Positions 13,888-23,420 of a DNA stretch of 64,000 nucleotides are shown piece by piece (the stretch's first letter is position 1; every line of letters starts with the position of its first letter). The stretch is from the NCBI RefSeq assembly GCF_014647535.1, contig NZ_BMPJ01000002.1, positions 56,983-120,982 on the forward strand, written 5' to 3'. Below the pieces are notes generated by a model, which did no database searches, was not told where the DNA came from, and worked only from the letters and a program-made list of their open reading frames with translations. Source of the DNA: Thermus composti (lineage in GTDB: Bacteria; Deinococcota; Deinococci; Deinococcales; Thermaceae). A program made the position numbers and the translations under genes.

Positions 13888-15721
13888 GGATGGGAACCAG
13901 GCCCATTTCCGCCAGGGCCTGGCGGATCCCTTGGGCGTCAATGCCCGCCTGGCGGTGGAGGCCCGGGATGGGGCCGTGCTCAAAGAAGCGGTCGGGAAGG
14001 CCGAGGATCCGGACTTCGGGTTTCAGGCCCAGTTCGTTTAGGGCCTCCAGCACGGCGCTCCCGAAGCCGCCCATCTTCTGGTGGTCCTCCACGGTGAGGA
14101 GCTTGTAGCGGGCAAGCGCCCTCAGCATCTCCCGGTCCAGGGGCTTGAGGAAGCGGGCGTTCACCACCCCCACCCTGGGGTCGTCCCCGGCGGCCTCGAG
14201 GGCGTACCTTAGCGTCTTGCCAAAGGCCAGGATGTAGGCCTCGGTGCCCTCCTTCAAGACCTCCCACTTGCCCCAGGGGATCTCGGGCCAGGCGCCTTCC
14301 GGGGCCCGCTCCACGTTGTCCCTGGGGTAGCGGATGGCGATGGGGCCGCCAAGCTCCAGGGCCTTTTTCAGCATGGCCCTTAGCTCCAGGGCGTCCTTGG
14401 GGGCGGCGATCTGGAGGTTAGGGATGGTGCGCAGGTAGGCGATGTCAAAGACCCCGTGGTGGGTGGCCCCGTCCGCCCCCACGATCCCCGCCCGGTCAAC
14501 GGCGAAGACCACGGGGAGGTTTTCTATGGCCACGTCGTGGATCACCTGGTCGTAGGCCCGTTGCAGGAAGGTGGAGTAGATGGCCACGATGGGCTTCATC
14601 CCCCGTAGCGCAAGCCCCGCCGCCGTGGTCACCGCCACGTCCTCGCAGATCCCCACGTCCAGGTAGCGCTCCGGGTGCTCCAGGGAGTAGCGCACCAGGC
14701 CCGAGCCCTCCCGCATGGCGGGGGTGATCACGAAAAGCCGGGGCTCCAGGTGGGCGAGCTCCGTGACGGCGTCGCCAAAGGCCTGGCTCCAGGTGTAGCC
14801 CTTGGAGACCTTCTCCGGCTTCTTGGGGTCAAAGCCCGGGGGGCCGTGCCAGTAGATGGGGTCGGCCTCGGCCACCTTGTAGCCCTTTCCCTTCTTCGTG
14901 ACCACGTGGAGGAGGGTGGGGCCTTCCAGGGCCTTTAGGTGTTCCAGGATGTGGATCAGGGTTTTGAGGTCATGCCCGTCCACCGGGCCCACGTAGCGGA
15001 TGCCCCAGGCGTAGAAGGGGTTTTCCTGGTGCAAAAGGAGCTTCGCCGCCTCCTTGGCCCGGTCCACGAGGCCGAAGAGCTGGGGGGAGATCCGCTCCAG
15101 GATCTGCTTGCCCAGCTTCTCGGCGTCCTGGACCCACTTCCTGATCTGGAGCTCCTTGAAGTACTTGTTGAGGGCCCCCACGTTCTCGGAGATGCTCATC
15201 TCGTTGTCGTTGAGGACGATGAGCATCCGCTTCTGGAGCTCCCCGATCTTGTTGAGGGCGGCGAGGGCCATCCCCCCCGTCAGGGCCCCGTCCCCGATCA
15301 CCGCCACCACGTGGTAGTCCTCCCCCTTGAGGTCCCGGGCGAGGGCCATCCCCAAGGCGTTGGCCAAGGAGGTGGAGGCGTGGCCTGCGGTGATGGCGTC
15401 GTGGGGGGACTCGGAGACCTTGGTGAAGCCCGAGATCCCCCCTTCCTGCCTTAGGGTGTGGAAGCGGTCCTTGCGGCCCGTGATGAGCTTGTGGGCGTAG
15501 GCCTGGTGGCCCACGTCAAAGAGGATCCGATCCCTTGGGGAGTCAAAGACCCGGTGCAAGGCCAGGATGAGCTCCACCGCCCCCAAGGAGCTCGCCAGGT
15601 GGCCGCCGTTTTGCGCCGTGACCCGGATGATCTCGCTGCGGATCTCCTCGGCCAGGGCCTGGAGTTCCTCGAGGCTTAGGCCCTTGAGGTCCTCGGGACT
15701 GTTCACCCTTTCCAGAACCAT
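13874..15721 (-). CDS. dxs: 1-deoxy-D-xylulose-5-phosphate synthase
   Basis: A 615-residue transketolase-like enzyme condensing pyruvate and glyceraldehyde 3-phosphate to DXP, the entry step of the MEP isoprenoid pathway. Visible motifs are [15 protein letters not shown], the thiamine diphosphate site GDGALTGG followed by [26 protein letters not shown], the second domain with [18 protein letters not shown], and a C-terminal transketolase-like domain starting about residue 480. The ATG at 15721 gives [16 protein letters not shown]; upstream in-frame sequence overlaps the lipoprotein gene and is rejected. The later pathway gene ispF is also in the window (24.7 kb). Confidence 0.97.
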   Translation of the reverse strand: MVLERVNSPEDLKGLSLEELQALAEEIRSEIIRVTAQNGGHLASSLGAVELILALHRVFDSPRDRILFDVGHQAYAHKLITGRKDRFHTLRQEGGISGFTKVSESPHDAITAGHASTSLANALGMALARDLKGEDYHVVAVIGDGALTGGMALAALNKIGELQKRMLIVLNDNEMSISENVGALNKYFKELQIRKWVQDAEKLGKQILERISPQLFGLVDRAKEAAKLLLHQENPFYAWGIRYVGPVDGHDLKTLIHILEHLKALEGPTLLHVVTKKGKGYKVAEADPIYWHGPPGFDPKKPEKVSKGYTWSQAFGDAVTELAHLEPRLFVITPAMREGSGLVRYSLEHPERYLDVGICEDVAVTTAAGLALRGMKPIVAIYSTFLQRAYDQVIHDVAIENLPVVFAVDRAGIVGADGATHHGVFDIAYLRTIPNLQIAAPKDALELRAMLKKALELGGPIAIRYPRDNVERAPEGAWPEIPWGKWEVLKEGTEAYILAFGKTLRYALEAAGDDPRVGVVNARFLKPLDREMLRALARYKLLTVEDHQKMGGFGSAVLEALNELGLKPEVRILGLPDRFFEHGPIPGLHRQAGIDAQGIRQALAEMGLVPIHERA

Positions 15722-15728
15722 ACCCACC

Positions 15729-16373
15729 TCACCGGAAGTTGCGGTCCACAAGAAGCCTTCCCTCCCGGGTCCGCACCTCCCCCACCCGGGGGGCGAACCA
15801 GACCTCGTAAAGGGTCTCTCCCTTCTCGTCTCGGTAGCGTTGCTGGATACGGAAGACCCGGAAGGTGCCGGCGGGCACCCGCACTTCCTTGGTCTCCAGC
15901 ACCTCAAAGGCGTAGGCCAGCCGCCCCGAGACCAGGGGCTTTTCCCCTTGGGGGGTGAGGAGGGTGACCTGGACCTGGCTTTCCCCACCCCAGCGGTACC
16001 CCGGGGCGAGGAGCCCCTCCGGGGGGTACTCGGGGATGGCCGGGGCGAAGACCACCCGGGCCGAGGGATCCTCAAAGCCCAGGAGACGCACGCCAAAGCC
16101 CCCCACCTCCCGGTAGTAGAGGCGGTTCTCCCCCCGGCCCAGGCTGCGGAACCGGATGACCTCCTTTCCTTGGAAGAAGGCGGGGCCCTCCACCCGGACC
16201 CGGTAGGGGGGGTTGGAGAGGGGCTCGCCTTCCGGGAGGTAGACCCATTCAAGCCCCGTGGCCACCGGGTAGAAGGCCTCCACCTGGAGTTCGGGCCGCG
16301 CCGGCGGGGCCTGGGTCACCTGGGGGGCGCAAGCGGTGGCGAGGAGGGCGAGGGCCATGAGGTACCGCTTCAT
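15729..16373 (-). CDS. Predicted lipoprotein of unknown function
   Basis: A 214-residue protein beginning [17 protein letters not shown]: a short basic head, hydrophobic core and lipobox LATAC, so Cys15 should be lipid-modified and the protein anchored in an envelope membrane. The mature part has features of an all-beta domain ([15 protein letters not shown] near the start, [17 protein letters not shown] near the end) seen in several secreted Thermus hypothetical proteins; no function is evident. It ends 7 bp before the dxs start and is probably co-transcribed with dxs. The ATG at 16373 was preferred to upstream starts because it yields the lipobox at the right distance. Confidence 0.8.
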   Translation of the reverse strand: MKRYLMALALLATACAPQVTQAPPARPELQVEAFYPVATGLEWVYLPEGEPLSNPPYRVRVEGPAFFQGKEVIRFRSLGRGENRLYYREVGGFGVRLLGFEDPSARVVFAPAIPEYPPEGLLAPGYRWGGESQVQVTLLTPQGEKPLVSGRLAYAFEVLETKEVRVPAGTFRVFRIQQRYRDEKGETLYEVWFAPRVGEVRTREGRLLVDRNFR

Positions 16374-16416
16374 GCTAGGCAGTTTACCCCTGGCCCACTG
16401 GGCTATGGCCCACACT

Positions 16417-17073
16417 CTATTGGCCCAGCTCCCGCTTCAGGCGCAAAAGCTCCTCCTCCACCTCTTTGTCTCCCGAAAGGGCGGCAAGCTCCGCCTCCAG
16501 GTCCTTCTCTAGCTCCTTCATGGCCTCGAGGCGGTCCTCTTGCGCCAGGATCCGGGCCTCCATCTCCTCAAAGGCCTCCAGGGCCGGGTGGGGGTCTAGG
16601 CGGGACTCCATCCGCCGCACCGCCTCGGCGGCCTCCACCCCCTTCTTCCGGGCGAGGAGGAGTTTCCTCCGGGCCTCGGCCTCGTCTATCTTGGCCTCCA
16701 GGGCCTTGAGCTGGGTCATGAGGCGCTCGGTGAGCGCTTTCTGCTCGGAAAGCTGGGCCTTGAAGCCCTCCGCCAGGTCCAAGGCTCGCTTCCGCCGTTT
16801 TAGCGCCTCCCGGGCCAGGTCCTCGCGGCCCGCCTTCAGGGCCTCCTTGGCCTTTTCCTCCCAAAGGGCGGCCTCCTTCTCGTGGCTTTCCACCTCCCTT
16901 TCCAGGCGCTTGCCCTCGGCCAGGGCCTCTGCTGTCCTCTCCCGGGCCTCCTTGAGGGCCTCCTTCATGTCCAAAAGGGCCTGCTCCAGGATCTTCTCCG
17001 GGTCCTCGGCCCGGCGCAAAAGCTCGTTCAGGTTAGCCCGGATCAGGCGTCCGATGCGGTCTAAGAGGGTCAT
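16417..17073 (-). CDS. pspA: PspA/IM30-family membrane-stress protein
   Basis: A 218-residue almost fully alpha-helical protein with coiled-coil heptads throughout, matching PspA/Vipp1. The N-terminus LLDRIGRLIRANLNELLRRAEDPEKILEQ is the typical amphipathic start followed by the conserved DPEK segment, and the middle ALKRRKRALDLAEGFKAQL is also characteristic. These ESCRT-III-like proteins polymerise on damaged inner membranes. It has GGAGG seven bases before its ATG and a minus-strand CATACT (+ strand 17092-17097) as possible -10. It ends 43 bp before the lipoprotein gene on the same strand. Confidence 0.9.
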   Translation of the reverse strand: MTLLDRIGRLIRANLNELLRRAEDPEKILEQALLDMKEALKEARERTAEALAEGKRLEREVESHEKEAALWEEKAKEALKAGREDLAREALKRRKRALDLAEGFKAQLSEQKALTERLMTQLKALEAKIDEAEARRKLLLARKKGVEAAEAVRRMESRLDPHPALEAFEEMEARILAQEDRLEAMKELEKDLEAELAALSGDKEVEEELLRLKRELGQ

Positions 17074-17135
17074 GGTATGGCCTCCAGGTCCAGTATGCCA
17101 TAGCCCTCGAAGCGGCTTGGCGGTAAGGTGGCCTT
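17074..17135. promoter_or_regulatory. Divergent pspA / outer-membrane-protein promoters
   Basis: The 62-bp gap carries a minus-strand CATACT (17092-17097) plus GGAGG for pspA, and a plus-strand TAAGGT (17124-17129) that ends 6 bp before the ATG at 17136, the spacing of a leaderless Thermus promoter. Neither has a convincing -35 box. Confidence 0.4.
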
Positions 17136-17924
17136 ATGGGCCGGTTCCTTTGGCTGGGGATCCTCCTGGGCCTTTCCCTGGCCCAGGGGCGGTTGGAGGC
17201 GGGGGTGTACGGGGACCCTTCGGGGCCGGTTTTCGCCATGGAATTGGGCCTTTCCTTGGAAGAGGGTGAGGTTTTCGCCCGCCTGGCTCCCCCTCGAGGC
17301 GCCCTGGGCTATTCAGGAAGCCTTTCCCTGGGGCCCTTGGGCTTCTTGGCCTTCGGCCGCCAGGCGGAGCTGGGGGAGGGGGGCTTGGGCGGGGTGGTCT
17401 ACGGGGAAGGGGGGGTGGGGCCCGTGGCCCTGGAGGGACGGCTCGGCTACCGGCCCCAGGCGGCCCCGCCCCTCTTTCCCGAGGCGGGAGGGTTTGGGCG
17501 GCTTGCCCTCCGCTACCGCCTGGCCCCCAAGGAGGTGGTGGGCCTGGCCTTGGCCTACCGCACCCCACTAGGGCCTTCTTCCAGCCTCCAGCCCGGCTTT
17601 CCCCCATGGCTTCTTGAGGGAAGCTACGCCCTGCGGGAGGAGGCCACCTACACCCTGGGGGCGGGCCTCGCCCCGAGGCCCTACGCCCTTTTGGGCTGGA
17701 AGGGGGAGGTGGGGGAGGAGGGGGAGGTCTTGGACCTTCTCCTCCGCCTCGGGGGGCTAAACCGCCTCGAGGCCGGCCTTTACTTAGGGGAGGCTAGCCT
17801 TTTCCTCACCCTCGCCTACCCGTGGGCGGGTAGCGTGGAGGCGTGGCTTGGGGACCTGGGCCTGGAAATGGGGTACGAAGGCGCCCCTTACGCCTGGGTC
17901 CGCTACGCCTGGAGGTGGCCATGA
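17136..17924 (+). CDS. Probable outer-membrane beta-barrel protein
   Basis: A 262-residue protein with a signal peptide (MGRFLWLGILLGLSLAQ) and a mature part made almost wholly of short alternating hydrophobic/glycine-rich strands (for example FGRLALRYRLAPKEVVGLALAY and SLFLTLAYPW), ending in an aromatic-rich strand AYAWVRYAWRWP, as outer-membrane barrels do. I do not recognise a named family. The stop overlaps the ATG of the LolA-like gene (ATGA), so the pair is an operon, which supports an envelope role. Confidence 0.75.
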   Translation: MGRFLWLGILLGLSLAQGRLEAGVYGDPSGPVFAMELGLSLEEGEVFARLAPPRGALGYSGSLSLGPLGFLAFGRQAELGEGGLGGVVYGEGGVGPVALEGRLGYRPQAAPPLFPEAGGFGRLALRYRLAPKEVVGLALAYRTPLGPSSSLQPGFPPWLLEGSYALREEATYTLGAGLAPRPYALLGWKGEVGEEGEVLDLLLRLGGLNRLEAGLYLGEASLFLTLAYPWAGSVEAWLGDLGLEMGYEGAPYAWVRYAWRWP

Positions 17925-18565
17925 GAAGGCTGGTGATGGTTTTGGGTTTTGTGGCGTGGCTCTCCTTGGGCCTGGCGCAGTCGGTGCAGGAGATCCTGGA
18001 CCGGGTGGAGAAGAACCTCTCCACCCCCTGGCAGGCCACGGTCCAAGGCCGGATCCAAGGCCCCGCCGGGGAGGAGGAGCTCCTCGCCCGGGTCTACGCC
18101 CTGCCCCAGGCCCGGCTCTTCCGGGTGGAGTTTTTGAAGCCGGGCTCCTTGGAGGGGAACTTCACGGTGATCACCGAGAAGGAGGTCTGGAACTACCTCT
18201 ACCTCACCAACCAGCTGGTCATAAGCCCCAAGGAAAAGGCCCAGGTCCAAGGCCTGGGCTTTAGCCCCCAGGGCCTTGGGGATATCCGCTCCCTTGCCAA
18301 GTGGGTGAGCCTTCGCCTCGAGGGGGAGGTGCGCCTCCCCGAGGGGGTGGCCTGGAAGCTTTCGGGCCAGGCCAAGGAGGGCCAGGGCTTCGCCCGGATG
18401 GAGCTTTACGTCCTCAAGGCGGACCCCAGGCCCCTTCGCTTCCTCTTCCTGGACGAGGGGGGGAAGGTCCTGGCCGACCTCAAGGTGGTGGAGTTCAAGC
18501 GGGCCAACCTGACGGAAGCCCGGCTCAAGCGCTACCCCAAGGACGCCCAGGTGGTGCGCCGCTAG
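17921..18565 (+). CDS. LolA-like outer-membrane lipoprotein carrier
   Basis: A 214-residue exported protein with signal peptide MRRLVMVLGFVAWLSLGLAQ, then a LolA/LolB-like antiparallel beta sheet: VQEILDRVEKNLSTPWQ at the start of the mature chain and strands such as RLFRVEFLKPGSL and LRFLFLDEGGKVLADLKVVEF. Proteins of this fold ferry lipids or lipoproteins across the periplasm. The ATG at 17921 overlaps the preceding stop. Its stop codon shares the palindrome CTAG with the stop of the convergent cysK. It could equally be an outer-membrane lipoprotein-sorting protein (the DUF4292/LolA-like group). Confidence 0.75.
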   Translation: MRRLVMVLGFVAWLSLGLAQSVQEILDRVEKNLSTPWQATVQGRIQGPAGEEELLARVYALPQARLFRVEFLKPGSLEGNFTVITEKEVWNYLYLTNQLVISPKEKAQVQGLGFSPQGLGDIRSLAKWVSLRLEGEVRLPEGVAWKLSGQAKEGQGFARMELYVLKADPRPLRFLFLDEGGKVLADLKVVEFKRANLTEARLKRYPKDAQVVRR

Positions 18566-19476
18566 CCCTCGGCGTAAAGGGGGGTGGAGAGGTACTTCCA
18601 GCCGCCGTCGGGGCTGATGCAGGCCACCCGCTTGCCGGGGCCGAGCGCTTTGGCCACCTGGAGCGCCGCCCAGACGATTCCCCCGGAGCTCATCCCCAGG
18701 AAAAGCCCCTCCTCCCGGGCAAGCCTTCGGGCCAGGGGAAAGGCGTCCTCCTCCCAGACCTGGATCACCCCGTCCAAAAGGCTTAGGTCCAGGTTCTCGG
18801 GGATGAAGCCCGGGCCCATGCCCTGGAACTGGTGCTGGCCCATCTTCCCCCCGGAGAGGACGTTGGAGCGGGCGGGCTCCACGGCGAAGACCTTCACGTG
18901 GGGGATCCTTTCCTTGAGGTAGCGCCCCACCCCGGTGATCGTCCCCCCGGTGCCCGAGCCGTAGACGAAGGCGTCTACGCGGCCTTCCAGGGCCTCGTAG
19001 AGCTCGGGGCCCGTGGTCTCGTAGTGGGCCCGCACGTTGGCGGGGTTGGCGAACTGGTCCGGCATGAAGGCCCCAAGCTCCTCCTTAAGCCTTAGCGCCT
19101 CTTCCCTGGCCGCAAGCATCCGCCTCTCCGGGTCCGTGAGGACGAGCTCGGCGCCAAAGGCCTTAAGGACCCGCTTCCTCTCCTCGGACATCTGGGCGGG
19201 CATGGTGAGGATGAGGCGGTAGCCCCGGCTTGCGGCGATCATGGCGAGGCCGATGCCGGTGTTGCCGCTCGTGGGCTCCACGATCACCTGCCCCGAGCCG
19301 GGCCTTAGGAGGCCCCTTTCTTCCGCGTCCTTGATCATGTACCAGGCGGGGCGGTCCTTGATGGAGCCCCCGGGGTTAAGCCCCTCCAGCTTGACCCAGA
19401 CCTCGGCCATGCCCGGCTCCACCACCTTGGTGAGCCGGACCACCGGGGTTTTGCCGATCACTTGCTCCACCCGCAT
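18562..19476 (-). CDS. cysK: Cysteine synthase (O-acetylserine sulfhydrylase)
   Basis: A 304-residue fold-type II PLP enzyme making cysteine from O-acetylserine and sulfide. The PLP lysine is K40 in LNPGGSIKDRPA; the substrate loop is EPTSGNTGIGLAM; the phosphate-binding loop is GSGTGGTITGVGRYL; and GMSSGGIVWAA lies near the C-terminus. Length is that of compact CysK/CysM enzymes. The ATG at 19476 is preceded on its strand by TATAGT with 6 bp to the start, so the mRNA is probably leaderless. CysK versus CysM cannot be settled from sequence alone. Confidence 0.92.
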   Translation of the reverse strand: MRVEQVIGKTPVVRLTKVVEPGMAEVWVKLEGLNPGGSIKDRPAWYMIKDAEERGLLRPGSGQVIVEPTSGNTGIGLAMIAASRGYRLILTMPAQMSEERKRVLKAFGAELVLTDPERRMLAAREEALRLKEELGAFMPDQFANPANVRAHYETTGPELYEALEGRVDAFVYGSGTGGTITGVGRYLKERIPHVKVFAVEPARSNVLSGGKMGQHQFQGMGPGFIPENLDLSLLDGVIQVWEEDAFPLARRLAREEGLFLGMSSGGIVWAALQVAKALGPGKRVACISPDGGWKYLSTPLYAEG

Positions 19477-19566
19477 ACCCCCACTATAGGGGGGTTGGGG
19501 CTTTTCTTCCTCCCTGGGTTTTGGTACCCTAAACTTTGCAAGCCCCAAGCTTGCGGAAGGGTAGAC
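19477..19566. promoter_or_regulatory. cysK and slyD promoters, slyD leader hairpin
   Basis: Minus-strand TATAGT (+ strand 19483-19488) ends 6 bp before the cysK ATG. On the plus strand TACCCT (19525-19530) or the overlapping TAAACT (19530-19535) may be the slyD -10. A perfect dyad GCAAGC-CCCAA-GCTTGC (19538-19554) then lies in the slyD leader, 12 bp before the start; it could be an operator or an RNA hairpin affecting translation. Confidence 0.5.
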
Positions 19567-20034
19567 ATGAAGGTTGGACAGGACAAGGTAGTCACCATCC
19601 GCTACACCCTCCAGGTGGAGGGGGAGGTTTTGGACCAAGGGGAGCTCGCCTACTTGCACGGCCACGGCAACCTGATCCGGGGCCTCGAGGAGGAGCTTGA
19701 AGGCCGGGAGGAGGGGGAGGTCTTCCAGGCCCACGTGCCCGCGGAGAAGGCCTACGGCCCCCACGACCCCGAGGGGGTGCAGGTGGTGCCCCTCGCCGCC
19801 TTCCCCGAGGACGCCGAGGTGGTGCCGGGGGCCCAGTTCTACGCCCAGGACATGGAGGGGAACCCCATGCCCCTCACGGTGGTGGAGGTCCAGGGGGAGG
19901 AGGTCACCGTTGACTTCAACCACCCCTTGGCCGGGAAGGACCTGGACTTCCAGGTGGAGGTGGTGCGGGTCCGGGAGGCCACGCCGGAAGAACTCCTCCA
20001 CGGCCACGTGCACGAGGGCGGCCACGCCCACTAA
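19567..20034 (+). CDS. slyD: SlyD-like FKBP-type peptidyl-prolyl isomerase
   Basis: A 155-residue SlyD: FKBP domain (VTIRYTLQVEGEVLDQGE, LIRGLEEELEGREEGE) interrupted by the insert-in-flap chaperone domain (about residues 65-125, AKAYGPHD-like start EKAYGPHDPEGVQVVP through VDFNHPLAGKDLDFQV). The C-terminus HGHVHEGGHAH is a histidine-rich metal-binding tail, as in other SlyD proteins that deliver nickel or act as folding helpers. The ATG at 19567 starts the canonical first strand MKVGQDKVVTIRY. A strong terminator follows. Confidence 0.95.
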   Translation: MKVGQDKVVTIRYTLQVEGEVLDQGELAYLHGHGNLIRGLEEELEGREEGEVFQAHVPAEKAYGPHDPEGVQVVPLAAFPEDAEVVPGAQFYAQDMEGNPMPLTVVEVQGEEVTVDFNHPLAGKDLDFQVEVVRVREATPEELLHGHVHEGGHAH

Positions 20035-20048
20035 TCCCCTAGGGCCTT

Positions 20049-20083
20049 GCCCCCCCTGGTTAAGGGGGGGCTTGACTTTTTTT
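20049..20083 (+). terminator. Intrinsic terminator after slyD
   Basis: An eight-pair G/C stem (20049-20056 with 20064-20071) with a 7-nt loop TGGTTAA is followed by TTGACTTTTTTT. The stem plus T-run is a textbook rho-independent terminator. Its tail also forms the -35 box of the next promoter. Confidence 0.85.
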
Positions 20084-20100
20084 AGAGGGCGTGGGATAGT
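20072..20100 (+). promoter_or_regulatory. Promoter of cold-shock gene
   Basis: TTGACT (20072-20077), 17 bp spacer, GATAGT (20095-20100). It overlaps the T-run of the slyD terminator. The resulting leader of about 40 nt ends in GAAGGAG before the ATG at 20148; cold-shock genes often use structured leaders. Confidence 0.65.
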
Positions 20101-20147
20101 GGGGAGTCCCGGGAAAGCCAAGTGGGTTTTCGGGATGAAGGAGAAGC

Positions 20148-20354
20148 ATGAAGAAGGGTACCGTCAAGTGGTTTAACGCGGAAAAAGGCTACGGGTTCAT
20201 CCAGCAGGAAGAGGGTCCGGACGTGTTCGTGCACTTCACGGCCATTGAGGCCGAGGGCTTCCGCACCCTGAACGAGGGGGAGCGGGTGGAGTTTGAGGTG
20301 GAGCCCGGCCGGAACGGCAAGGGCCCCCAGGCCAAGAAGGTCCACCGCCTCTAA
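20148..20354 (+). CDS. csp: Cold-shock protein (CspA family)
   Basis: A 68-residue cold-shock domain protein. The RNA-binding motifs RNP1 (KGYGFIQ, in [16 protein letters not shown]) and RNP2 (VFVHFTAI) are intact, and the length is normal. These small OB-fold proteins bind single-stranded nucleic acid and melt RNA structure. It is monocistronic: its own promoter lies upstream and a strong hairpin terminator follows. Confidence 0.96.
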   Translation: MKKGTVKWFNAEKGYGFIQQEEGPDVFVHFTAIEAEGFRTLNEGERVEFEVEPGRNGKGPQAKKVHRL

Positions 20355-20369
20355 AGGCTGGCTTTCAGG

Positions 20370-20398
20370 GGAGCCCCGGAAGGGGCTCCTTTTGCTTT
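20370..20398 (+). terminator. Intrinsic terminator after csp
   Basis: An 8-bp stem GGAGCCCC/GGGGCTCC with GGAA tetraloop (20370-20389) is followed by TTTTGCTTT. Confidence 0.85.
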
Positions 20399-20409
20399 AG
20401 GCTTAGGGC

Positions 20410-21150
<741 letters not shown>

Positions 21151-21918
21151 GGCGCACGGGGAGGCCCTCTTTTAGGCCCAGGGCCTCCCGGGCGTTTCCC
21201 TGGTTCAGGGCGATCTCCAAAAGCCCGGCGCTTCCCCGGTAGGCCACCGCCTCCCCCACCCCCACCTCCCCGAAGGTGCGGCGGATGGGGACTTCCCGCC
21301 CCGCCACCGCCACCACCCCGCCCAAAGGGGCTTCCAGGAGGGTGGTGATGGCGTTGCCGAAGCGGTCAAAGGTGAGGATCTCCCCTTCGGGCCCAGGGCT
21401 TAAGCGGAGGGAAAGGCGGACGAGGTCCTGGGGGGGGATTTCCGGCCCCAGGGCCTCCGGGGGAAGGCCCAGGGCCAGGTGGGCGGCGGCGGGGGCGAAG
21501 CGGTCGCGGCCGTGGAAGGTGGCCTCCCCAGGCCGCCAGCCGGGAAGGGGCCCGATGCCCTGGGGCCCAGGCGGAGCCACCCGTTCCAGGAGGAAGGCCC
21601 TTTGGGGGGGGTCTAAGAGCCAGGCCAGGGTGAAGAGGCCGTTGTCCGGCCCCACGTAGAAGCGCTTGCCCCAGGCGGCGATGGCCCGCCTCCCGGTCCC
21701 CACCCCGGGGTCCACCACCGCCAGGACCACGCTTTCCTCGGGCAGATAAGGCACCGCCTCAAAGAGGGCGTAGGCCGCCCGGCGCAGGTCCTGGGGGGGG
21801 AGGGCGTGGGCCAGGTCCACCACCTTGGTCCCGGGGGCCTTCTGCCCGAGGACCGCCTTCACCACCCCCACGTAGGGGTCCTCGAGGCCGAAGTCCGAGA
21901 GAAAGAAGACGGGCCGCA

Positions 21919-23370
21919 TCAGAACCTCCTCAACCAAGGGACCGGGAAGAGGGCGAGGACCACCCCCGCCACCACCCAGCCCGTGGCCATCCCCAAGACG
22001 CTTCCCGCCCGCTCCTTGGCCCAAAGAAGCCCCGCCCCCAGGAGGAGGAGAAGGAGGGTGGGGCCGGGGACCGCCAGGGCGAAGAGGAGGGCGGCCAGGG
22101 CCGGGGCCAGGTCCCGGTACCGCTCCTTGTAGACCAAGGGCGCAAGCCCCCGGAAGAAGGGCTCCATGAGGGCGAGGCCCAGGAAGACCAGGAGATTTAG
22201 GGGCAGGGTGGAAAGCCCCAAAAAGGGCCTCAGGAGACCGTAGAGGAAGAGGCAAAGGAGGAGGGCGGGCCCCACCCAGAACCCCTCCACCCAGGTGCGC
22301 CCGTCCCCTAAAAGCCCGGGAAGGCGCCGCCTCTGCCCCAGGAGGAGGGCGGTGAAGAGGGCGAGGCCGTAGACCAGGTAGAAGCTGGGAAGGACTTGGT
22401 CCTGCTGGTAAGGGGTGAAAAGGGCCAGGGCGTTGGCGAAGAGGGCTTTCCCCAGGAAGAGGGCGAAGGCCAGGGCCAGGAAAAGGCTTAGGAGAAGGTA
22501 AAGGTAGAGGCTTCCCGGGCCGGGCAGGGGATCTTCCACCACCTCCACCGTGCGCAGGGGCTCAATGCGGCTTTCCCCCAGGAGGACCAGGCCCAAAAAG
22601 ACCAGAAAGGTCAGAAGCCAAGGCCAGGTCCTTTCCAGAAAGCGGCCGGGAAGGTTCTCCACCTGGGCTAGCTGGGAAAGGGCGGCGCTTCCCCGGGCCA
22701 GGTCCCCTTGCCCCAGGTAGGCCAGGGTGAGGGTGCGTAGGGCTTCCTTGCGTCCTTCTGGAGGGAGGACGGGAAGGAGGCTTTCCAGAAGGGAGATGGC
22801 CTCCCCGGGCCTTCCCGAAAGGAAGAGGAGCCTTCCCTCCATGAGGCGCTCTTCCGGCGTGGAGCCCAAGAAGGCGAGCCCCTCCTGGGGCTTTCCTAGG
22901 GCCAGGTAGAGGCGGGCCAGAAGGAGGCGGGCCTCGAGGGTGGGGGGAAGGCCTTGGGCCAGGGCCAGGGCCTCCTCGTAGCGCTTGAGGCCCTCTAGCG
23001 CCAGGGCTTTGAGGAGCCGGGCCTCGGGCCCTGAGGGGAGGTCTAGCTTAAGGACCTCCTCGGGGCGGCCTTTTAGGAGGAGAAGGCGGGCTTGGAGAAG
23101 GGGGGCTTCAGGGTCTTTCCCTAAGCGTTCCAGGAAGGCTTCGGCCTGCTTGGGGTCCTTTCCTTCCAGGGCGATGCGGGCGAGGAGGCGGAGGCTTGGG
23201 GCGTGGTTGGGATCGCTCACCAGGGCCAGCTCGCAGGTGGTCTGGGCGCTTTCTAGAGCGCCTTGCTGGTAGAAGCGAAGGCAGCGGAGGTAATAGGTTT
23301 GGGCCTCCTGGGCCGAGGCCAACGGGCCTCCGAGGAGGACACCCATTAGAAGAAGGATTATCCGGTTCAT
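21919..23370 (-). CDS. TPR protein fused to degenerate CPBP-like membrane domain
   Basis: A 483-residue protein with a signal peptide (MNRIILLLMGVLLGGPLASA), a periplasmic region of tetratricopeptide-like repeats (about residues 22-250, for example YYLRCLRFYQQGALESAQTT and LLARLYLALGKPQEGLAFL), and a C-terminal block of about seven hydrophobic helices. That block contains MEPFFRG (402-408), resembling the EExxFRG motif of CPBP intramembrane proteases, but the first glutamate is Met and no clear downstream FxxxH motif is seen. It may thus be a non-catalytic relative. Function unknown; coupled to the SAM hydrolase gene by ATGA overlap. Confidence 0.7.
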   Translation of the reverse strand: MNRIILLLMGVLLGGPLASAQEAQTYYLRCLRFYQQGALESAQTTCELALVSDPNHAPSLRLLARIALEGKDPKQAEAFLERLGKDPEAPLLQARLLLLKGRPEEVLKLDLPSGPEARLLKALALEGLKRYEEALALAQGLPPTLEARLLLARLYLALGKPQEGLAFLGSTPEERLMEGRLLFLSGRPGEAISLLESLLPVLPPEGRKEALRTLTLAYLGQGDLARGSAALSQLAQVENLPGRFLERTWPWLLTFLVFLGLVLLGESRIEPLRTVEVVEDPLPGPGSLYLYLLLSLFLALAFALFLGKALFANALALFTPYQQDQVLPSFYLVYGLALFTALLLGQRRRLPGLLGDGRTWVEGFWVGPALLLCLFLYGLLRPFLGLSTLPLNLLVFLGLALMEPFFRGLAPLVYKERYRDLAPALAALLFALAVPGPTLLLLLLGAGLLWAKERAGSVLGMATGWVVAGVVLALFPVPWLRRF

Positions 23371-23382
23371 AGTGGCTTCCAG

Positions 23383-23413
23383 TTTACCCACTTGACCTTA
23401 GACTTGGTATAAT
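23383..23413 (+). promoter_or_regulatory. Leaderless promoter of TPR gene
   Basis: A perfect TATAAT (23408-23413) ends 7 bp before the GTG at 23421, so transcription would start at or next to the start codon. TTTACC (23383-23388) is a possible -35 with a long 19-bp spacer; TTGACC (23392-23397) is too close. Confidence 0.6.
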
Positions 23414-23420
23414 CCTAGCG

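Noticed and set aside
23392-23413. TTGACC as -35 box for the TATAAT at 23408
   Set aside because: The spacer would be only 10 bp, too short for a sigma-A promoter.
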